NCBI RefSeq assembly: GCF_016584085.1
Contig: NZ_NRSJ01000047.1
Location: forward strand, 1-40,170
Reading direction: 5' to 3'
DNA: 40,170 bases
From: Halochromatium glycolicum
GTDB lineage: Bacteria; Pseudomonadota; Gammaproteobacteria; Chromatiales; Chromatiaceae
In this document: in pieces, positions 16,136 to 25,433 of the stretch
Layout: every line of letters starts with the position of its first letter
Numbering within the stretch: the first letter of the stretch is position 1
Made by a program: the position numbers and the translations under genes
The notes under the pieces: model-generated
What the model saw: the letters and a program-made list of their open reading frames with translations, nothing else
Told to the model about the DNA's origin: nothing
Databases searched by the model: none

Positions 16136-17023
16136 ATGCAACCTCTTGTCAACGCGATGACCGTCGATGTCGAGGACTATTTCCAAGTCTCCGCGTTCGA
16201 GACGCATATACCCCGTGATCGCTGGGAACGCTTACCCTGTCGCGTCGAGCGCAATGTCGATCGCATCCTGGCACTGTTCGAGGCTCAACAGGTATCAGCA
16301 ACCTTCTTCGTGCTGGGCTGGATCGCCGAGCGCTACCCGCAGATGGTGCGCCGGATGAGTGAGACGGGTCACGAGGTCGCAAGTCACGGTTATGAGCACG
16401 TGCGGGTCGTCAATCAGACCCCCGATGCCTTTCGTCAGGATATTCGCCGCACCAAGGCGCTGCTCGAGGACATTACGGGCCGGGCGGTGCGTGGCTACCG
16501 TGCGGCCAGTTATTCGATTGGGCGCGATAACCTCTGGGCGCTGGATGAGCTCCAGGCCGCGGGGCATGACTACAGTTCCAGCATCTATCCGATCCACCAC
16601 GATCTCTATGGCATGCCGGAGGCGCCGCGGTTCGCCTTTCGGCATCCGGGGGAAGGCGGAATCCTGGAGGTTCCAGTGACGACGGTCATGATGGGGCGAC
16701 GCAAGTTCCCTTGCGGCGGGGGCGGTTATTTTCGCCTGCTTCCGTATTCCGTATCGCGCTGGGCGGTGCGGCGAGTCAATGAGCGCGACCGTGAGGCGGC
16801 GGTCTTCTATTTCCATCCCTGGGAGATCGATCCGGCCCAACCGCGCCAGACGGGGGTCGGCCTGAAGACCCGCGTGCGGCACTACCTCAATCTGTCGCGA
16901 ACCGAAGCGCGGTTGACGCGGTTGTTGCAAGACTTTTCTTGGGATCGAATGGACCGGATCTTCCTCCAGCCACCGGTAGAGTCGGCGTCCACAGCGGCGG
17001 CCGAAACGGGCAAGGCGGGGTGA
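16136..17023 (+). CDS. XrtA-system polysaccharide deacetylase (NodB fold, DUF3473 tail)
   Basis: 295 residues without an obvious signal peptide. The NodB domain begins at once with MTVDVEDYFQVSAFE (metal-binding and catalytic Asp near residues 11 and 14). SHGYEHVRV (about 83-91) supplies the His-x3-His metal site, and RGYRAASYSIG (about 119-129) is motif 3. The C-terminal part, FHPWEIDPAQPRQ and VRHYLNLSRTE, is the DUF3473 extension typical of the PEP-CTERM deacetylase family. It should remove N- or O-acetyl groups from EPS sugars or precursors. The stop overlaps the next gene (GTGA at 17020). Confidence 0.9.
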   Translation: MQPLVNAMTVDVEDYFQVSAFETHIPRDRWERLPCRVERNVDRILALFEAQQVSATFFVLGWIAERYPQMVRRMSETGHEVASHGYEHVRVVNQTPDAFRQDIRRTKALLEDITGRAVRGYRAASYSIGRDNLWALDELQAAGHDYSSSIYPIHHDLYGMPEAPRFAFRHPGEGGILEVPVTTVMMGRRKFPCGGGGYFRLLPYSVSRWAVRRVNERDREAAVFYFHPWEIDPAQPRQTGVGLKTRVRHYLNLSRTEARLTRLLQDFSWDRMDRIFLQPPVESASTAAAETGKAG

Positions 17024-18090
17024 GCGTGTCCACGGCTCAAGGCACTGAGGTCGGATCGGACCAGGATCAGGTCGGTATACTGGAACGCACAGACGAGGAT
17101 GCCTGGGACGCCTTCGTTCAGCACTGCCCGGAGGCGACCTTCTTCCATCGCGCCGGCTGGCGGCGCATCCTGGAACAGCGCCTCGGCCATCGCAGCTACT
17201 ACCTCTACAGCGAGCGCGCGGGCACGATCACCGGCGTGCTGCCGCTCGGCCAGGTCAAGAGCCTGCTGTTCGGCAATGCGCTGATCTCGGTCCCGTTCTG
17301 CGTCTACGGTGGGGTCGCAGCCCAGGATCAGCAGGCGGCCGACAGCCTGACCGCCGCCGCCCGCGCTTTGGCGGAAGACCTGCAGGTGGATTATCTGGAG
17401 CTGCGCCATCGTGAACGGCGGAATCCGGACTGGCCCTGCAAGGACGAGCTTTATGTCACCTTCCGCAAGCCGATCGACCCCGATTCGGAGAAGAATCTTC
17501 AGGCCATCCCGCGCAAGCAGCGGGCGATGGTGCGCAAGGGCATCAAGAATGGTCTGCAGAGCGCGCGCGACCCCGATGTCGAGCGCTTCTTCCGCATCTA
17601 CGCCGATAGCGTCCACCGCCTCGGGACACCGGTCTTCCCCAAAGGCTACCTGCAGGCATTGCGCGACGAGTTCGGGACCGACTGCGATGTGACCACCGTG
17701 ACCAAGGATGGCGAGCCCGTCTCCAGCGTGCTCAGCTTCTACTTCCGCGAAGAGGTCTTGCCTTACTACGGCGGCGGCACGACCGCGGCGCGCGCGCTGG
17801 CCGGCTTCGATTTCCTGTACTGGGAGGTCATGCGCCGCGCCTGCGAGCAGGGCTATCGCTGGTTCGATTACGGGCGCAGCAAGCGCGGCACCGGCTCGTT
17901 CAGCTTCAAGAAGAACTGGGGCTTCGAGCCGCAACCGCTCTACTACGAGTACCATTTGGTGCGCGCCAAGCAGGTCCCCGAGATCAACCCGCTGAATCCC
18001 AAATACCGGCTGTTCATCGCCGGCTGGAAGCGACTGCCGCTGGTGGTCGCCAACCGGCTGGGCCCCTGGCTCGCGCGGAGGATCGGGTGA
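17020..18090 (+). CDS. FemAB-family XrtA/PEP-CTERM system-associated protein
   Basis: About 356 residues with the double GNAT fold of FemAB-like aminoacyl or acyl transferases: ATFFHRAGWRRILEQRLGHRSYYLYSE near the start, IPRKQRAMVRKGIKNGL at about 160-176, VFPKGYLQALRDEFG at about 200, and a final DYGRSKRGTGSFSFKKNWGFEPQPL block, which is the strongest family signature. The frame is open far upstream, but those codons overlap the deacetylase; I take the GTG at 17020, with GTG 17026 equally possible. It may add an aminoacyl or acyl group to the polysaccharide; the substrate is not established. The next gene overlaps by GTGA at 18087. Confidence 0.88.
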   Translation: MSVSTAQGTEVGSDQDQVGILERTDEDAWDAFVQHCPEATFFHRAGWRRILEQRLGHRSYYLYSERAGTITGVLPLGQVKSLLFGNALISVPFCVYGGVAAQDQQAADSLTAAARALAEDLQVDYLELRHRERRNPDWPCKDELYVTFRKPIDPDSEKNLQAIPRKQRAMVRKGIKNGLQSARDPDVERFFRIYADSVHRLGTPVFPKGYLQALRDEFGTDCDVTTVTKDGEPVSSVLSFYFREEVLPYYGGGTTAARALAGFDFLYWEVMRRACEQGYRWFDYGRSKRGTGSFSFKKNWGFEPQPLYYEYHLVRAKQVPEINPLNPKYRLFIAGWKRLPLVVANRLGPWLARRIG

Positions 18091-19328
18091 GCGGCAAGCC
18101 CGAGCTGCTGTTCCTGGCGCATCGCATCCCGTACCCGCCGAACAAGGGCGACAAGATCCGCTCGTTCCATCTGCTGCGTCATCTGGCCGGACACTTTCGC
18201 ATCCATCTCGGCGCCTTCGTCGATGATCCGCACGACTGGCGCTACCAAGACGCGGTGGCCGCCTATTGCGCGAGCCTCTGCCTGCTGCCGCTGCAGCCTG
18301 CGCGCGCGCGCCTGCGCAGCCTGCGCGGCCTGCTCAGCGGCCAGCCGTTGACGGTGCCCTATTATCGCGATCGGCGCATGCGCGCTTGGGTGCGCAGTAC
18401 CTGGAGCGCCGGCCCGATGCGCACCCTGGTGTTCTCGTCGGCGATGGCGCAGTACCTGCCCACTCAGCGGACCGCGCGCACCGCGACGCTGCCCCAGGTG
18501 ATCGATTTCGTCGATGTCGATTCGGACAAGTGGCGGCAGTACGCACAGCGCCGTCGCTTCCCGATGAGCGCGGTCTATCGGCGCGAGTCGCGCACCTTGC
18601 TCCAGTTCGAGCGTGCCGTTGCCGCCCAGGCGAGCGCCTCGGTGCTGGTGAGTCGGCAAGAGGCCGAGCTGTTCTGCCGGTTGACCCGGATTTCGCCCGA
18701 GCGCGTTCACGCGATCGACAACGGCGTGGACACCGCCTATTTCTCACCCGAGGCCGATCTTCCGAATCCCTATCCCGCCGAGACCCGCGCGCTGGTCTTC
18801 ACCGGGGCGATGGACTACTGGGCCAATGTCGATGCGGTGGTCTTCTTCGCCGGGCAGGTCTTTCCTCGCATCCGTGCGGCGATGCCGAAGGCCCGGTTCT
18901 ACATCGTCGGCGCGCGTCCGCTGCCCGAGGTCTGCGCCCTGGGTGAACGCCCTGGCATCACGGTGACCGGCGCGGTGGCGGATATCCGGCCCTATCTCGC
19001 GCACGCGATGGGCGCGGTCGCGCCGTTGCGCATCGCCCGCGGTGTGCAGAACAAGGTGCTCGAGGCGCTGGCAATGGGCTGTCCGGTGGTGGTCACCCCG
19101 CAGGCCCTGGATGGCCTGCGCCCGGACGCGGGCAGCGACTGGCTAGTGGCCGAGGCGGACGAAGAGATCGCGCAGCTGTCCCTGAGGTTGCTGCATGGAA
19201 CGGAGCGCACCACGCGCGGCGCGCAGGGGCGGGATTATGTCTTGCGGCATTACGGCTGGAGCGAGCACCTCGACCAGCTACTGCCGCTGCTGCATGCTAT
19301 GCCAGGGGCGACTGGAGGCGCGCATTGA
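18087..19328 (+). CDS. Family 4-type glycosyltransferase of the XrtA/PEP-CTERM system
   Basis: 413 residues from a GTG. The opening PELLFLAHRIPYPPNKGDKIRSFHLLRHLA is the donor-independent N-terminal Rossmann half seen in the TIGR03087-type XrtA glycosyltransferases. The C-terminal half has HAIDNGVDTAYFSP, LVFTGAMDYWANVDAVVFF, FYIVGARPLPEV and the nucleotide-sugar region GVQNKVLEALAMGCPVVVTPQAL, where the second glutamate of the E-x7-E motif is replaced or shifted. It acts in the cytoplasm on the lipid-linked repeat unit. It sits between the FemAB-like gene and the exosortase, overlapping both by four bases. The sugar specificity cannot be read from sequence. Confidence 0.87.
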   Translation: MSGKPELLFLAHRIPYPPNKGDKIRSFHLLRHLAGHFRIHLGAFVDDPHDWRYQDAVAAYCASLCLLPLQPARARLRSLRGLLSGQPLTVPYYRDRRMRAWVRSTWSAGPMRTLVFSSAMAQYLPTQRTARTATLPQVIDFVDVDSDKWRQYAQRRRFPMSAVYRRESRTLLQFERAVAAQASASVLVSRQEAELFCRLTRISPERVHAIDNGVDTAYFSPEADLPNPYPAETRALVFTGAMDYWANVDAVVFFAGQVFPRIRAAMPKARFYIVGARPLPEVCALGERPGITVTGAVADIRPYLAHAMGAVAPLRIARGVQNKVLEALAMGCPVVVTPQALDGLRPDAGSDWLVAEADEEIAQLSLRLLHGTERTTRGAQGRDYVLRHYGWSEHLDQLLPLLHAMPGATGGAH

Positions 19329-20929
19329 ACGGAGCGGTCGATCAATGCCTGCCGCCCAAGCACCCGCGAGCAGGCGAGCTGAGGTACGGCTGGACCCTGG
19401 CGCTGGCCCTCTTGGGGCTGAGCATCCTACTGACCCTGTGGCTGCTGTGGCCCTCGGTGCTCAGCATCACCCATGTCTGGCTCAATTCCCAGACCTATGC
19501 GCACGGCATGTTCATCCCGGCGTTGGCGCTGTTCCTGGCCTGGACGCGGCGCCGGGAGCTGGCGCAGCAGACGCCGCGCCCCTGGGCTTGGGGTCTGCTC
19601 GGGGTCGGGGCCGCCGCGCTCGCCTGGATGCTGGCGCGCAGCGTCGATGTGGAAACGGTCCAGCACTTTGCTTTGGTCGCGATGCTGCCCGGGCTGGTGC
19701 TGCTGTGGCTCGGCCCCCGGATCGCCTGGACTATCGTATTCCCGTTGGCCTACCTCTTCTTCGCTGTGCCGTTCGGGGATTTTCTGATTCCGCCGATGAT
19801 GGATCTGACGGCGCGCTTCTCCGTGGTGCTGCTGAAGCTGACCGGGGTCCCGGTGTTCATGGACGGCTATTACATCAGTATCCCTGCCGCCGATTTCGTC
19901 GTCGTCGAGGCCTGTAGCGGCATCCGTTATTTGATCGCAGCGGTCGCGCTCGGGCTGGTCTACAGCTATCTCAGCTATCGCAGGCTGTGGCGCCGCCTTG
20001 CCTTCATGGCATTGGCCGTGGCGCTGCCGATCCTGGCCAATGTGTTGCGGGTCTTTGTGATCATCATGACCGCGCACCTCACGGATGGCCGCATCACCCT
20101 CGACGGCCACGGTCATATCCTCGTCGGCTGGGTGTTGTTCGGCCTGGTGATGCTGCTGCTGTTCTGGCTGGGCTCGTTGTGGGCGGACCGCCCGCACCCC
20201 GCGCGGGACCGCCCCGAGGCCGAGGCGAGCGCGGCGCCGGCGCCAGCACCGGCAGCGCTGCGGTGCTCGGTCAGCCCATCGCGCCTCGGCCTGCTCTTGC
20301 TCGGGCTGGTGGCGATGCTCGGCGGGGTGCGGGGGGCGGAGACCCTGATCGAGCACCGCGCGCGGCAGATCATGGTCGAGGCGCCGATCGGGTTGCCAAG
20401 CGCGGTTGCCGGCTGGACGGGTCCCGCAGCCGTCACGCCGAGCTGGCAGCCCGATTACCACGAGGCCGATGCCGAGCTCGTCGGCCTCTATCGAGACGGC
20501 GAGGCAACGGTGGAGCTGCATCTCATCCAATATCGGAATCGCGGCCGCGGCACCGAGCTGATCTATTGGCGCAACCAGATCCACGGGCATGGCGGCCATG
20601 GCGGATGGCGACGCTCGGCCACGGCGGTCAGACGCCTGACCACCGCCGATGGCCGGGACTTCAGGCTCCAGGAGATGCTGTTGCGTGGTCGACGAGGGGA
20701 TCAGCTGCGTCTGGTTTGGCATTGGTATCAGGTCGGCGCGCACCGCACCCTCTCACCCATCGAGGTCAAGCTGCGCGAGTTGCAAACAGTCCTCGCAGGA
20801 GATGGCCGGGGCGCCTTCCTGGTCGCGCTCAGCACCACCGGCGATGAGCTAACGGTGGATGCAGCGCGCGCCCGTCTTGAGCGCTTCTTGCGGGCCTTGC
20901 CCCATCCGTTGGGGTATACGAGTGGCTGA
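19325..20929 (+). CDS. xrtA: Exosortase A with fused C-terminal EpsI domain
   Basis: 534 residues starting at a TTG that is supported by GGAGG at 19314-19318, six bases upstream. About eight membrane helices span residues 22-290. The exosortase catalytic set is present: Cys197 in VVEACSGIRYL, Arg242 in ILANVLRVFVI and His264 in GHGHILVGW. Exosortases cleave PEP-CTERM proteins at the inner membrane during surface transfer. A low-complexity Ala/Pro linker (about 298-315) and one more helix lead to the EpsI domain, with IGLPSAVAGWTGP, LHLIQYRNRGRGTELIYWRNQ and LRLVWHWYQVG. EpsI fused to XrtA is a known architecture. It lies in the middle of the glycosyltransferase genes, and the next gene starts inside its 3' end. 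Confidence 0.96.
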   Translation: MNGAVDQCLPPKHPRAGELRYGWTLALALLGLSILLTLWLLWPSVLSITHVWLNSQTYAHGMFIPALALFLAWTRRRELAQQTPRPWAWGLLGVGAAALAWMLARSVDVETVQHFALVAMLPGLVLLWLGPRIAWTIVFPLAYLFFAVPFGDFLIPPMMDLTARFSVVLLKLTGVPVFMDGYYISIPAADFVVVEACSGIRYLIAAVALGLVYSYLSYRRLWRRLAFMALAVALPILANVLRVFVIIMTAHLTDGRITLDGHGHILVGWVLFGLVMLLLFWLGSLWADRPHPARDRPEAEASAAPAPAPAALRCSVSPSRLGLLLLGLVAMLGGVRGAETLIEHRARQIMVEAPIGLPSAVAGWTGPAAVTPSWQPDYHEADAELVGLYRDGEATVELHLIQYRNRGRGTELIYWRNQIHGHGGHGGWRRSATAVRRLTTADGRDFRLQEMLLRGRRGDQLRLVWHWYQVGAHRTLSPIEVKLRELQTVLAGDGRGAFLVALSTTGDELTVDAARARLERFLRALPHPLGYTSG

Positions 20930-22100
20930 AGCGCCGCGCTCCGCCCCGCCACCCCTCATCGTCCATGTCATCCATCGGCTCGACGTCGGCGGCATGGAGA
21001 ACGGTCTGGTCAATCTCCTTAATCGGATGCCGACAGAGGCCTATCGGCATGCGATCATTTGCATGACCGATTACACCGACTTCAGCCAACGCCTCCAGCG
21101 CGATGATGTCCACCTCTATAGCCTGCACAAGCGCGAAGGCAAGGATCTGGGTGTGCACCTGGGGCTCTGGCGGTTGCTGCGGCAGTTGCGGCCGGCCATC
21201 GTGCATACCCGCAATCTGGCGACCTTGGAGGCCCAGGTGACGGCAGCCGCCGCGGGGATTCAAGTGCGCGTGCATGGCGAACACGGTTGGGATGTCGGCG
21301 ATACCGATGGCTCGAACCCCCGCAATCGGCGACTGCGACGCTGGGTGCGGCCGTTGGTCAGCCAGTACATCGCCTTGTCGCGGCATCAGATGGGCTATCT
21401 CGAGGAGCAGATCGGCGTGGCGCACGCGCGGCTCAATCAGGTCTGCAACGGCGTCGATACGGCGCGTTTTCGCCCGTCGCCGGCGGGCGCTGACCGGCGC
21501 GCACCGCTACCAGCCGGCTTTGCAGCAGCGGATACCTTGACCATCGGTGCCGTGATGCGGATGCAGCCGGTCAAGGCGCCCTTGGAGCTGGCGCGGGCCT
21601 TCCTCTTGCTGCGAGACAGCGTGCCGGCGATGTTTCCGCGTCTGCGTCTCGTCTTGGTCGGGGATGGACCTTTGCGGCAGACTGCGACCGAGATCTTGAC
21701 TGCGGCCGGCGTCGCCGAGCAGGTCTGGCTCCCCGGCGCCCGCGATGACGTGCCCGAGCTGATGCGGGCGGTGGACCTGTTCGTGGTGCCCTCGCTGGCC
21801 GAGGGCATCTGCAATACGATCCTCGAGGCCATGGCCACCGGCCTGCCGGTGATCGCGACCGATGTCGGCGGCAATCCGGATCTGGTCCAGCCCGGGGCCA
21901 CCGGCAACCTGGTGCCCGCCGGCAAACCCGAGGCCTTGACCGAAGCCATGGCCGGCGTGCTGAGCGACGACGCCCAGCGCCAGCGCATGGGCCGAGCCGC
22001 CCGCGCGCGGGCCGAGCGCGAATTCAGTCTGGAGGCCATGGTGCAGGGCTATCTGCAGGTGTATTACAAGGCGCTCGGTAGCGCCGCGGGAGCGAGCTGA
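20922..22100 (+). CDS. Glycosyltransferase, XrtA/PEP-CTERM system (TIGR03088 type)
   Basis: About 392 residues from the GTG at 20922, which overlaps the xrtA stop; earlier in-frame starts lie within xrtA. The N-terminal PPLIVHVIHRLDVGGMENGLVNLLNRMP is the acceptor-side signature of the GT4 group found in XrtA loci (sugar transferase associated with EpsH). The donor half carries GAVMRMQPVKAPLELARAF, LVLVGDGPLRQ, WLPGARDDVPELMRAVDLFVVPSLAEGICNTILEAMATGLPVIAT with the E-x7-E motif intact. It adds one sugar of the EPS repeat unit at the cytoplasmic face. The amidotransferase begins directly after its stop. Confidence 0.9.
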   Translation: MAEAPRSAPPPLIVHVIHRLDVGGMENGLVNLLNRMPTEAYRHAIICMTDYTDFSQRLQRDDVHLYSLHKREGKDLGVHLGLWRLLRQLRPAIVHTRNLATLEAQVTAAAAGIQVRVHGEHGWDVGDTDGSNPRNRRLRRWVRPLVSQYIALSRHQMGYLEEQIGVAHARLNQVCNGVDTARFRPSPAGADRRAPLPAGFAAADTLTIGAVMRMQPVKAPLELARAFLLLRDSVPAMFPRLRLVLVGDGPLRQTATEILTAAGVAEQVWLPGARDDVPELMRAVDLFVVPSLAEGICNTILEAMATGLPVIATDVGGNPDLVQPGATGNLVPAGKPEALTEAMAGVLSDDAQRQRMGRAARARAEREFSLEAMVQGYLQVYYKALGSAAGAS

Positions 22101-24014
22101 ATGTGCGGCATCACCGGTCTCTTCGAGCTGCGCGAGCGGCGCCCGATCAACCGCGCCCTGCTCGAGGCGATGAACCAGACCCAGTTCCATCGCGGCCCGG
22201 ATGAGGGCGGGGTCCACATCGAGCCCGGGGTCGGTCTTGCCCATCGCCGCCTGTCGATCATCGACCTCTCCAGCGGTCAGCAGCCGCTGTTCAACGAGGA
22301 CGAGAGCGTCGTCGTCACCTACAACGGCGAGATCTACAACTTCCCCGAGCTGACCCAGGAGCTCCAGGCCGCCGGCCACCGCTTCCGCACCCACTGCGAT
22401 ACCGAGGTCATCGTCCATGCCTGGGAGGAGTGGGGCGAGGCCTGTGTCGAGCGCTTCCGCGGCATGTTCGCGTTCGGGCTCTGGGATCGCAACCGCCAGA
22501 CCCTGTTCCTGGCCCGCGATCGGCTCGGCATCAAACCGCTCTACTACGGCCTATTGCCGGATGGGCAGCTGCTGTTCGCCTCCGAGCTCAAGGCGCTGAT
22601 GGCGCATCCCGGGCTGCCGCGTGATCTCGACCCGCGGGCGATCGAGGACTATTTCGCCTATGGCTATGTGCCCGAGCCGCGCAGCATCTTCCGCGCCGTG
22701 CACAAATTGCCGCCGGCGCATGTGTTGACCCTGCGCCATGGCCAGCGCAGCCTGCCGGCGCCGCGCGCCTATTGGGATGTGCCGTTCGCCGCGCTGCCCA
22801 CGCTCGACGAGGCGACCGCGGCCGAGGAGCTGGTCACTCGCCTTCGCGAGGCGGTGCGGGTGCGCCAGATCGCCGAGGTGCCCTTGGGCGCCTTCCTCTC
22901 CGGCGGCGTCGATTCGAGCGCGGTGGTGGCGATGATGGCCGGCCTGTCGCCTGATCCGGTGCGCACCTGTTCCATCGGCTTCGCCGACTCGGCCTATGAC
23001 GAGTCGCGTTATGCGCAGCAGGTCGCCGAGCGCTACCACACCGATCACGATCGCCAGCAGGTCGATATCGACGACTTCGCGCTCTTGGATCGGCTCGGTG
23101 AGCTCTACGACGAGCCCTTCGCTGACAGCTCCGCGCTGCCGACCTACCGCGTCTGCGAGCTGGCTCGGCGCAAGGTCGTCGTCGCCCTCTCGGGCGATGG
23201 CGGCGACGAGCATCTCGCCGGCTACCGGCGCTATCGTCATCATTTGGCGGAAGAACGGCTGCGGCGGCCGATCCCGCTCGGGCTGCGCCGGCCGGTGTTC
23301 GGCACCCTCGCCAAGCTCTATCCCAAGGCCGACTGGGCGCCGCGCGTGTTCCGCGCCAAGGCAACGTTCCAGGCCCTGGCGCGCGATTCGGTCGAAGGCT
23401 ACTTTCAAGGGGTCGCGATCCTGCGCGATGACTTGCGCGCGAAGCTGTTCTCGCCGGCGTTCCGGCGCGAGCTGCAGGGCTATCAGGCCGTGGACCTGCT
23501 GCGCGAGCACGCCGCGCGGGCGCCGACCACCGATCCGCTGTCGCTGGTGCAATACCTCGACATCAAGACCTATCTGCCCGGCGACATCCTGACCAAGGTC
23601 GACCGCGCCAGCATGGCCCATGCCCTCGAGGTGCGGGTGCCGATCCTGGACCATCCATTGGTCGAATGGATCTCGGGCCTGCCTCCGGATCTGAAGCGCC
23701 GCGGCGGCGAGGGCAAATACCTGCTCAAGAAGGCGATGGAGCCTTATCTGTCCCATGAGCTGCTGTATCGGCGCAAGAAAGGCTTCTCGGTGCCGGTCGC
23801 CGAGTGGTTTCGTGGGCCGCTGCAGGCACGGCTGCGTGAGCAGGTGCTGGGTCAGCGCATCGCGGACGCGGACCTGTTCGATCGCGACTCTCTCGAGCAA
23901 TTGATCGATCAGCATGTCAGCGGCGCGCGCGACCACAGCCCGGCGCTCTGGTCGCTGCTGATGTTCGACGGCTTCCTGCAGCGGCTCGAGACCAGCCCGG
24001 CGCCCGCGGCTTGA
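22101..24014 (+). CDS. XrtA/PEP-CTERM system asparagine-synthase-like amidotransferase
   Basis: 637 residues with both halves of a glutamine-dependent amidotransferase. The N-terminal Ntn domain starts MCGITGLFE, giving Cys2 as catalytic nucleophile, with HRRLSIIDLSSGQQPL, YNGEIYNF and CDTEVIVHAWEEWG following. The synthetase domain has the PP-loop SGGVDSSAV at about 267-275, then DEPFADSSALPTY and SGDGGDEHLAGYRRY. It matches the exosortase A-associated amidotransferase family in length and order. It probably forms an amide on a carboxyl group of an EPS sugar or precursor rather than free asparagine; that is inferred from context. It abuts the upstream glycosyltransferase and is followed after four bases by the PaaK-like gene. 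Confidence 0.92.
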   Translation: MCGITGLFELRERRPINRALLEAMNQTQFHRGPDEGGVHIEPGVGLAHRRLSIIDLSSGQQPLFNEDESVVVTYNGEIYNFPELTQELQAAGHRFRTHCDTEVIVHAWEEWGEACVERFRGMFAFGLWDRNRQTLFLARDRLGIKPLYYGLLPDGQLLFASELKALMAHPGLPRDLDPRAIEDYFAYGYVPEPRSIFRAVHKLPPAHVLTLRHGQRSLPAPRAYWDVPFAALPTLDEATAAEELVTRLREAVRVRQIAEVPLGAFLSGGVDSSAVVAMMAGLSPDPVRTCSIGFADSAYDESRYAQQVAERYHTDHDRQQVDIDDFALLDRLGELYDEPFADSSALPTYRVCELARRKVVVALSGDGGDEHLAGYRRYRHHLAEERLRRPIPLGLRRPVFGTLAKLYPKADWAPRVFRAKATFQALARDSVEGYFQGVAILRDDLRAKLFSPAFRRELQGYQAVDLLREHAARAPTTDPLSLVQYLDIKTYLPGDILTKVDRASMAHALEVRVPILDHPLVEWISGLPPDLKRRGGEGKYLLKKAMEPYLSHELLYRRKKGFSVPVAEWFRGPLQARLREQVLGQRIADADLFDRDSLEQLIDQHVSGARDHSPALWSLLMFDGFLQRLETSPAPAA

Positions 24015-24018
24015 TGCG

Positions 24019-25359
24019 ATGCGCCAGAGCGAGCTTGCCGCCCGGCACCTGCTGTTCCCCCTGCACGAGCGGCTGCGCGGGCGCGATACAGTTTCGCAAT
24101 GGCGCGCCTTCCGCGCCGATGACCGGCTGAGCGGGCAGGCGATCGCCGCCCTGCGGCTGGCCAAGCTGCGCCGGCTCGTCGCCCATTGCCAACAGCATGT
24201 GCCTTATTATCGGCAGCGCTTCGCCCAGTCAGGCGGCATCGATCCCGCCGCCTTCGACTTGGCCGATCTGGCGCATCTGCCGATCTTGGAGCGCGCGACC
24301 TTGCGCGAGCAGGCTGATCAGCTCAAGGCCGAGGGCTGGGAGGATCGCCTGATCCGCTACAGCACCGGCGGCTCCACCGGCGAGCCGCTGGTGTTCTATA
24401 CCGATAAGCCGCGCGAGGCCTGCCTGAATGCGCAGAAGCTGCGCGCACGGGCCTGGTTCGGCGTCTTGCCGGGAGATCGCCAGGTCGACTTCTGGGGCTC
24501 GCCGATCGAGCTGTCTCGGCAGGGCCGGCTGCGTCGGCTCAAGGACCGCTGGCTGCTGAATCAGGTGGTGCTGTCGGCATCGAATCTGACCGTCGAGCGT
24601 ATCGATGGCTATATCGCCTCGTTACGCCGGTTCCAGCCGCGGCTGATCTACGGGTACCCGACCGTGATCGACCGCATCGCCGGCCGGCTGTTGGAGACCG
24701 GCGAGCCCGCTCCCAATCAGGCCCTCAAGCTGATCGCCTGCACCTCGGAGATGCTGCTGCCGCAGATGCGCGAGCGTATCGAGCAGGTCTTCGGCTGCCC
24801 GGTGGCCAATGAATACGGCTCGCGGGACGGCGGCATGATCGCGCACCAGTGCCCGCAGGGCAGTCTGCACCTCTTCGCCGAGCATGTGATCGTCGAGGTC
24901 GATCACCCCGATGCGAGCGGGATCGGCGACCTGCTCGTCACCAACCTCGACGGCTACGGCATGCCCTTCCTCCGCTATCGCATCGGCGACCGCGGCGCGC
25001 TGACCGATGCGCCCTGTCCCTGCGGTCTGCCGCTGCCGCTGCTGCGCGAGCTGCAGGGGCGGGCCAATGATTTCCTGATCGGCGGCGACGGGCGCATGAT
25101 CCACAGCTCGACCGCCAACTATGTCCTGCGCGAGATCCCGGCGTTGCGTCAATACCAACTGCGCCAGCGCGCTGACCGGCACCTGGATCTGTTCATGGTC
25201 CTGAGACGACCGCTGACCGGCAGCGAGCAAGACCAGATCCGCACCGGCCTGCAGCGGATCATCGATGCGCCGCTCGCGGTGAAGCTGATCGAGCAGGAGC
25301 ATATCGCGCCCGAGCCATCGGGCAAATACCGCTGGGTCATCAGCGAGGCACGCGCGTGA
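24019..25359 (+). CDS. PaaK/CapK-like AMP-dependent ligase family protein
   Basis: 446 residues resembling the phenylacetate-CoA ligase/CapK group of adenylate-forming enzymes common in capsule and EPS loci. The glycine-rich nucleotide loop YSTGGSTGEPLVFYTDK is at about 114-130. Later come LIYGYPTVIDRIAG (about 212-225), VANEYGSRDGGMIAHQCPQG (about 262-281) and the core YRIGDRGAL (about 324-332). The C-terminal part is shorter than in true CoA ligases and ends KYRWVISEARA. Such proteins may activate an acid for transfer to the polysaccharide; no substrate is evident. It is not the exosortase A-associated acyl-CoA ligase usually found beside the acyl carrier protein. The stop overlaps a 25-codon ORF by GTGA. 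Confidence 0.82.
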   Translation: MRQSELAARHLLFPLHERLRGRDTVSQWRAFRADDRLSGQAIAALRLAKLRRLVAHCQQHVPYYRQRFAQSGGIDPAAFDLADLAHLPILERATLREQADQLKAEGWEDRLIRYSTGGSTGEPLVFYTDKPREACLNAQKLRARAWFGVLPGDRQVDFWGSPIELSRQGRLRRLKDRWLLNQVVLSASNLTVERIDGYIASLRRFQPRLIYGYPTVIDRIAGRLLETGEPAPNQALKLIACTSEMLLPQMRERIEQVFGCPVANEYGSRDGGMIAHQCPQGSLHLFAEHVIVEVDHPDASGIGDLLVTNLDGYGMPFLRYRIGDRGALTDAPCPCGLPLPLLRELQGRANDFLIGGDGRMIHSSTANYVLREIPALRQYQLRQRADRHLDLFMVLRRPLTGSEQDQIRTGLQRIIDAPLAVKLIEQEHIAPEPSGKYRWVISEARA

Positions 25360-25433
25360 GCAAGCGAGCCGACAGGGTCGAGGCGATCCGTTCCCAGGAC
25401 ACCTTGGCGTTCATCAGCGAGGTGGGCGCGTGA
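25356..25433 (+). other. 25-codon ORF with duplicated gene end
   Basis: A short frame GTG(25356)-TGA(25433) fills the gap between the PaaK-like and glycosyltransferase genes and overlaps each by GTGA. Its last residues FISEVGA mirror the VISEARA end of the PaaK-like protein, and the surrounding DNA (25337-25373 against 25411-25447) is an imperfect 37-base direct repeat with about seven differences. It may be a tiny coupled peptide or, more likely, the scar of a tandem duplication or of a lost gene. Confidence 0.3.

Noticed and set aside
19427..20743. Minus-strand open frame opposite the exosortase gene
   Set aside because: Composition is His/Gln/Arg-rich low complexity; the exosortase catalytic residues on the plus strand settle the coding strand.
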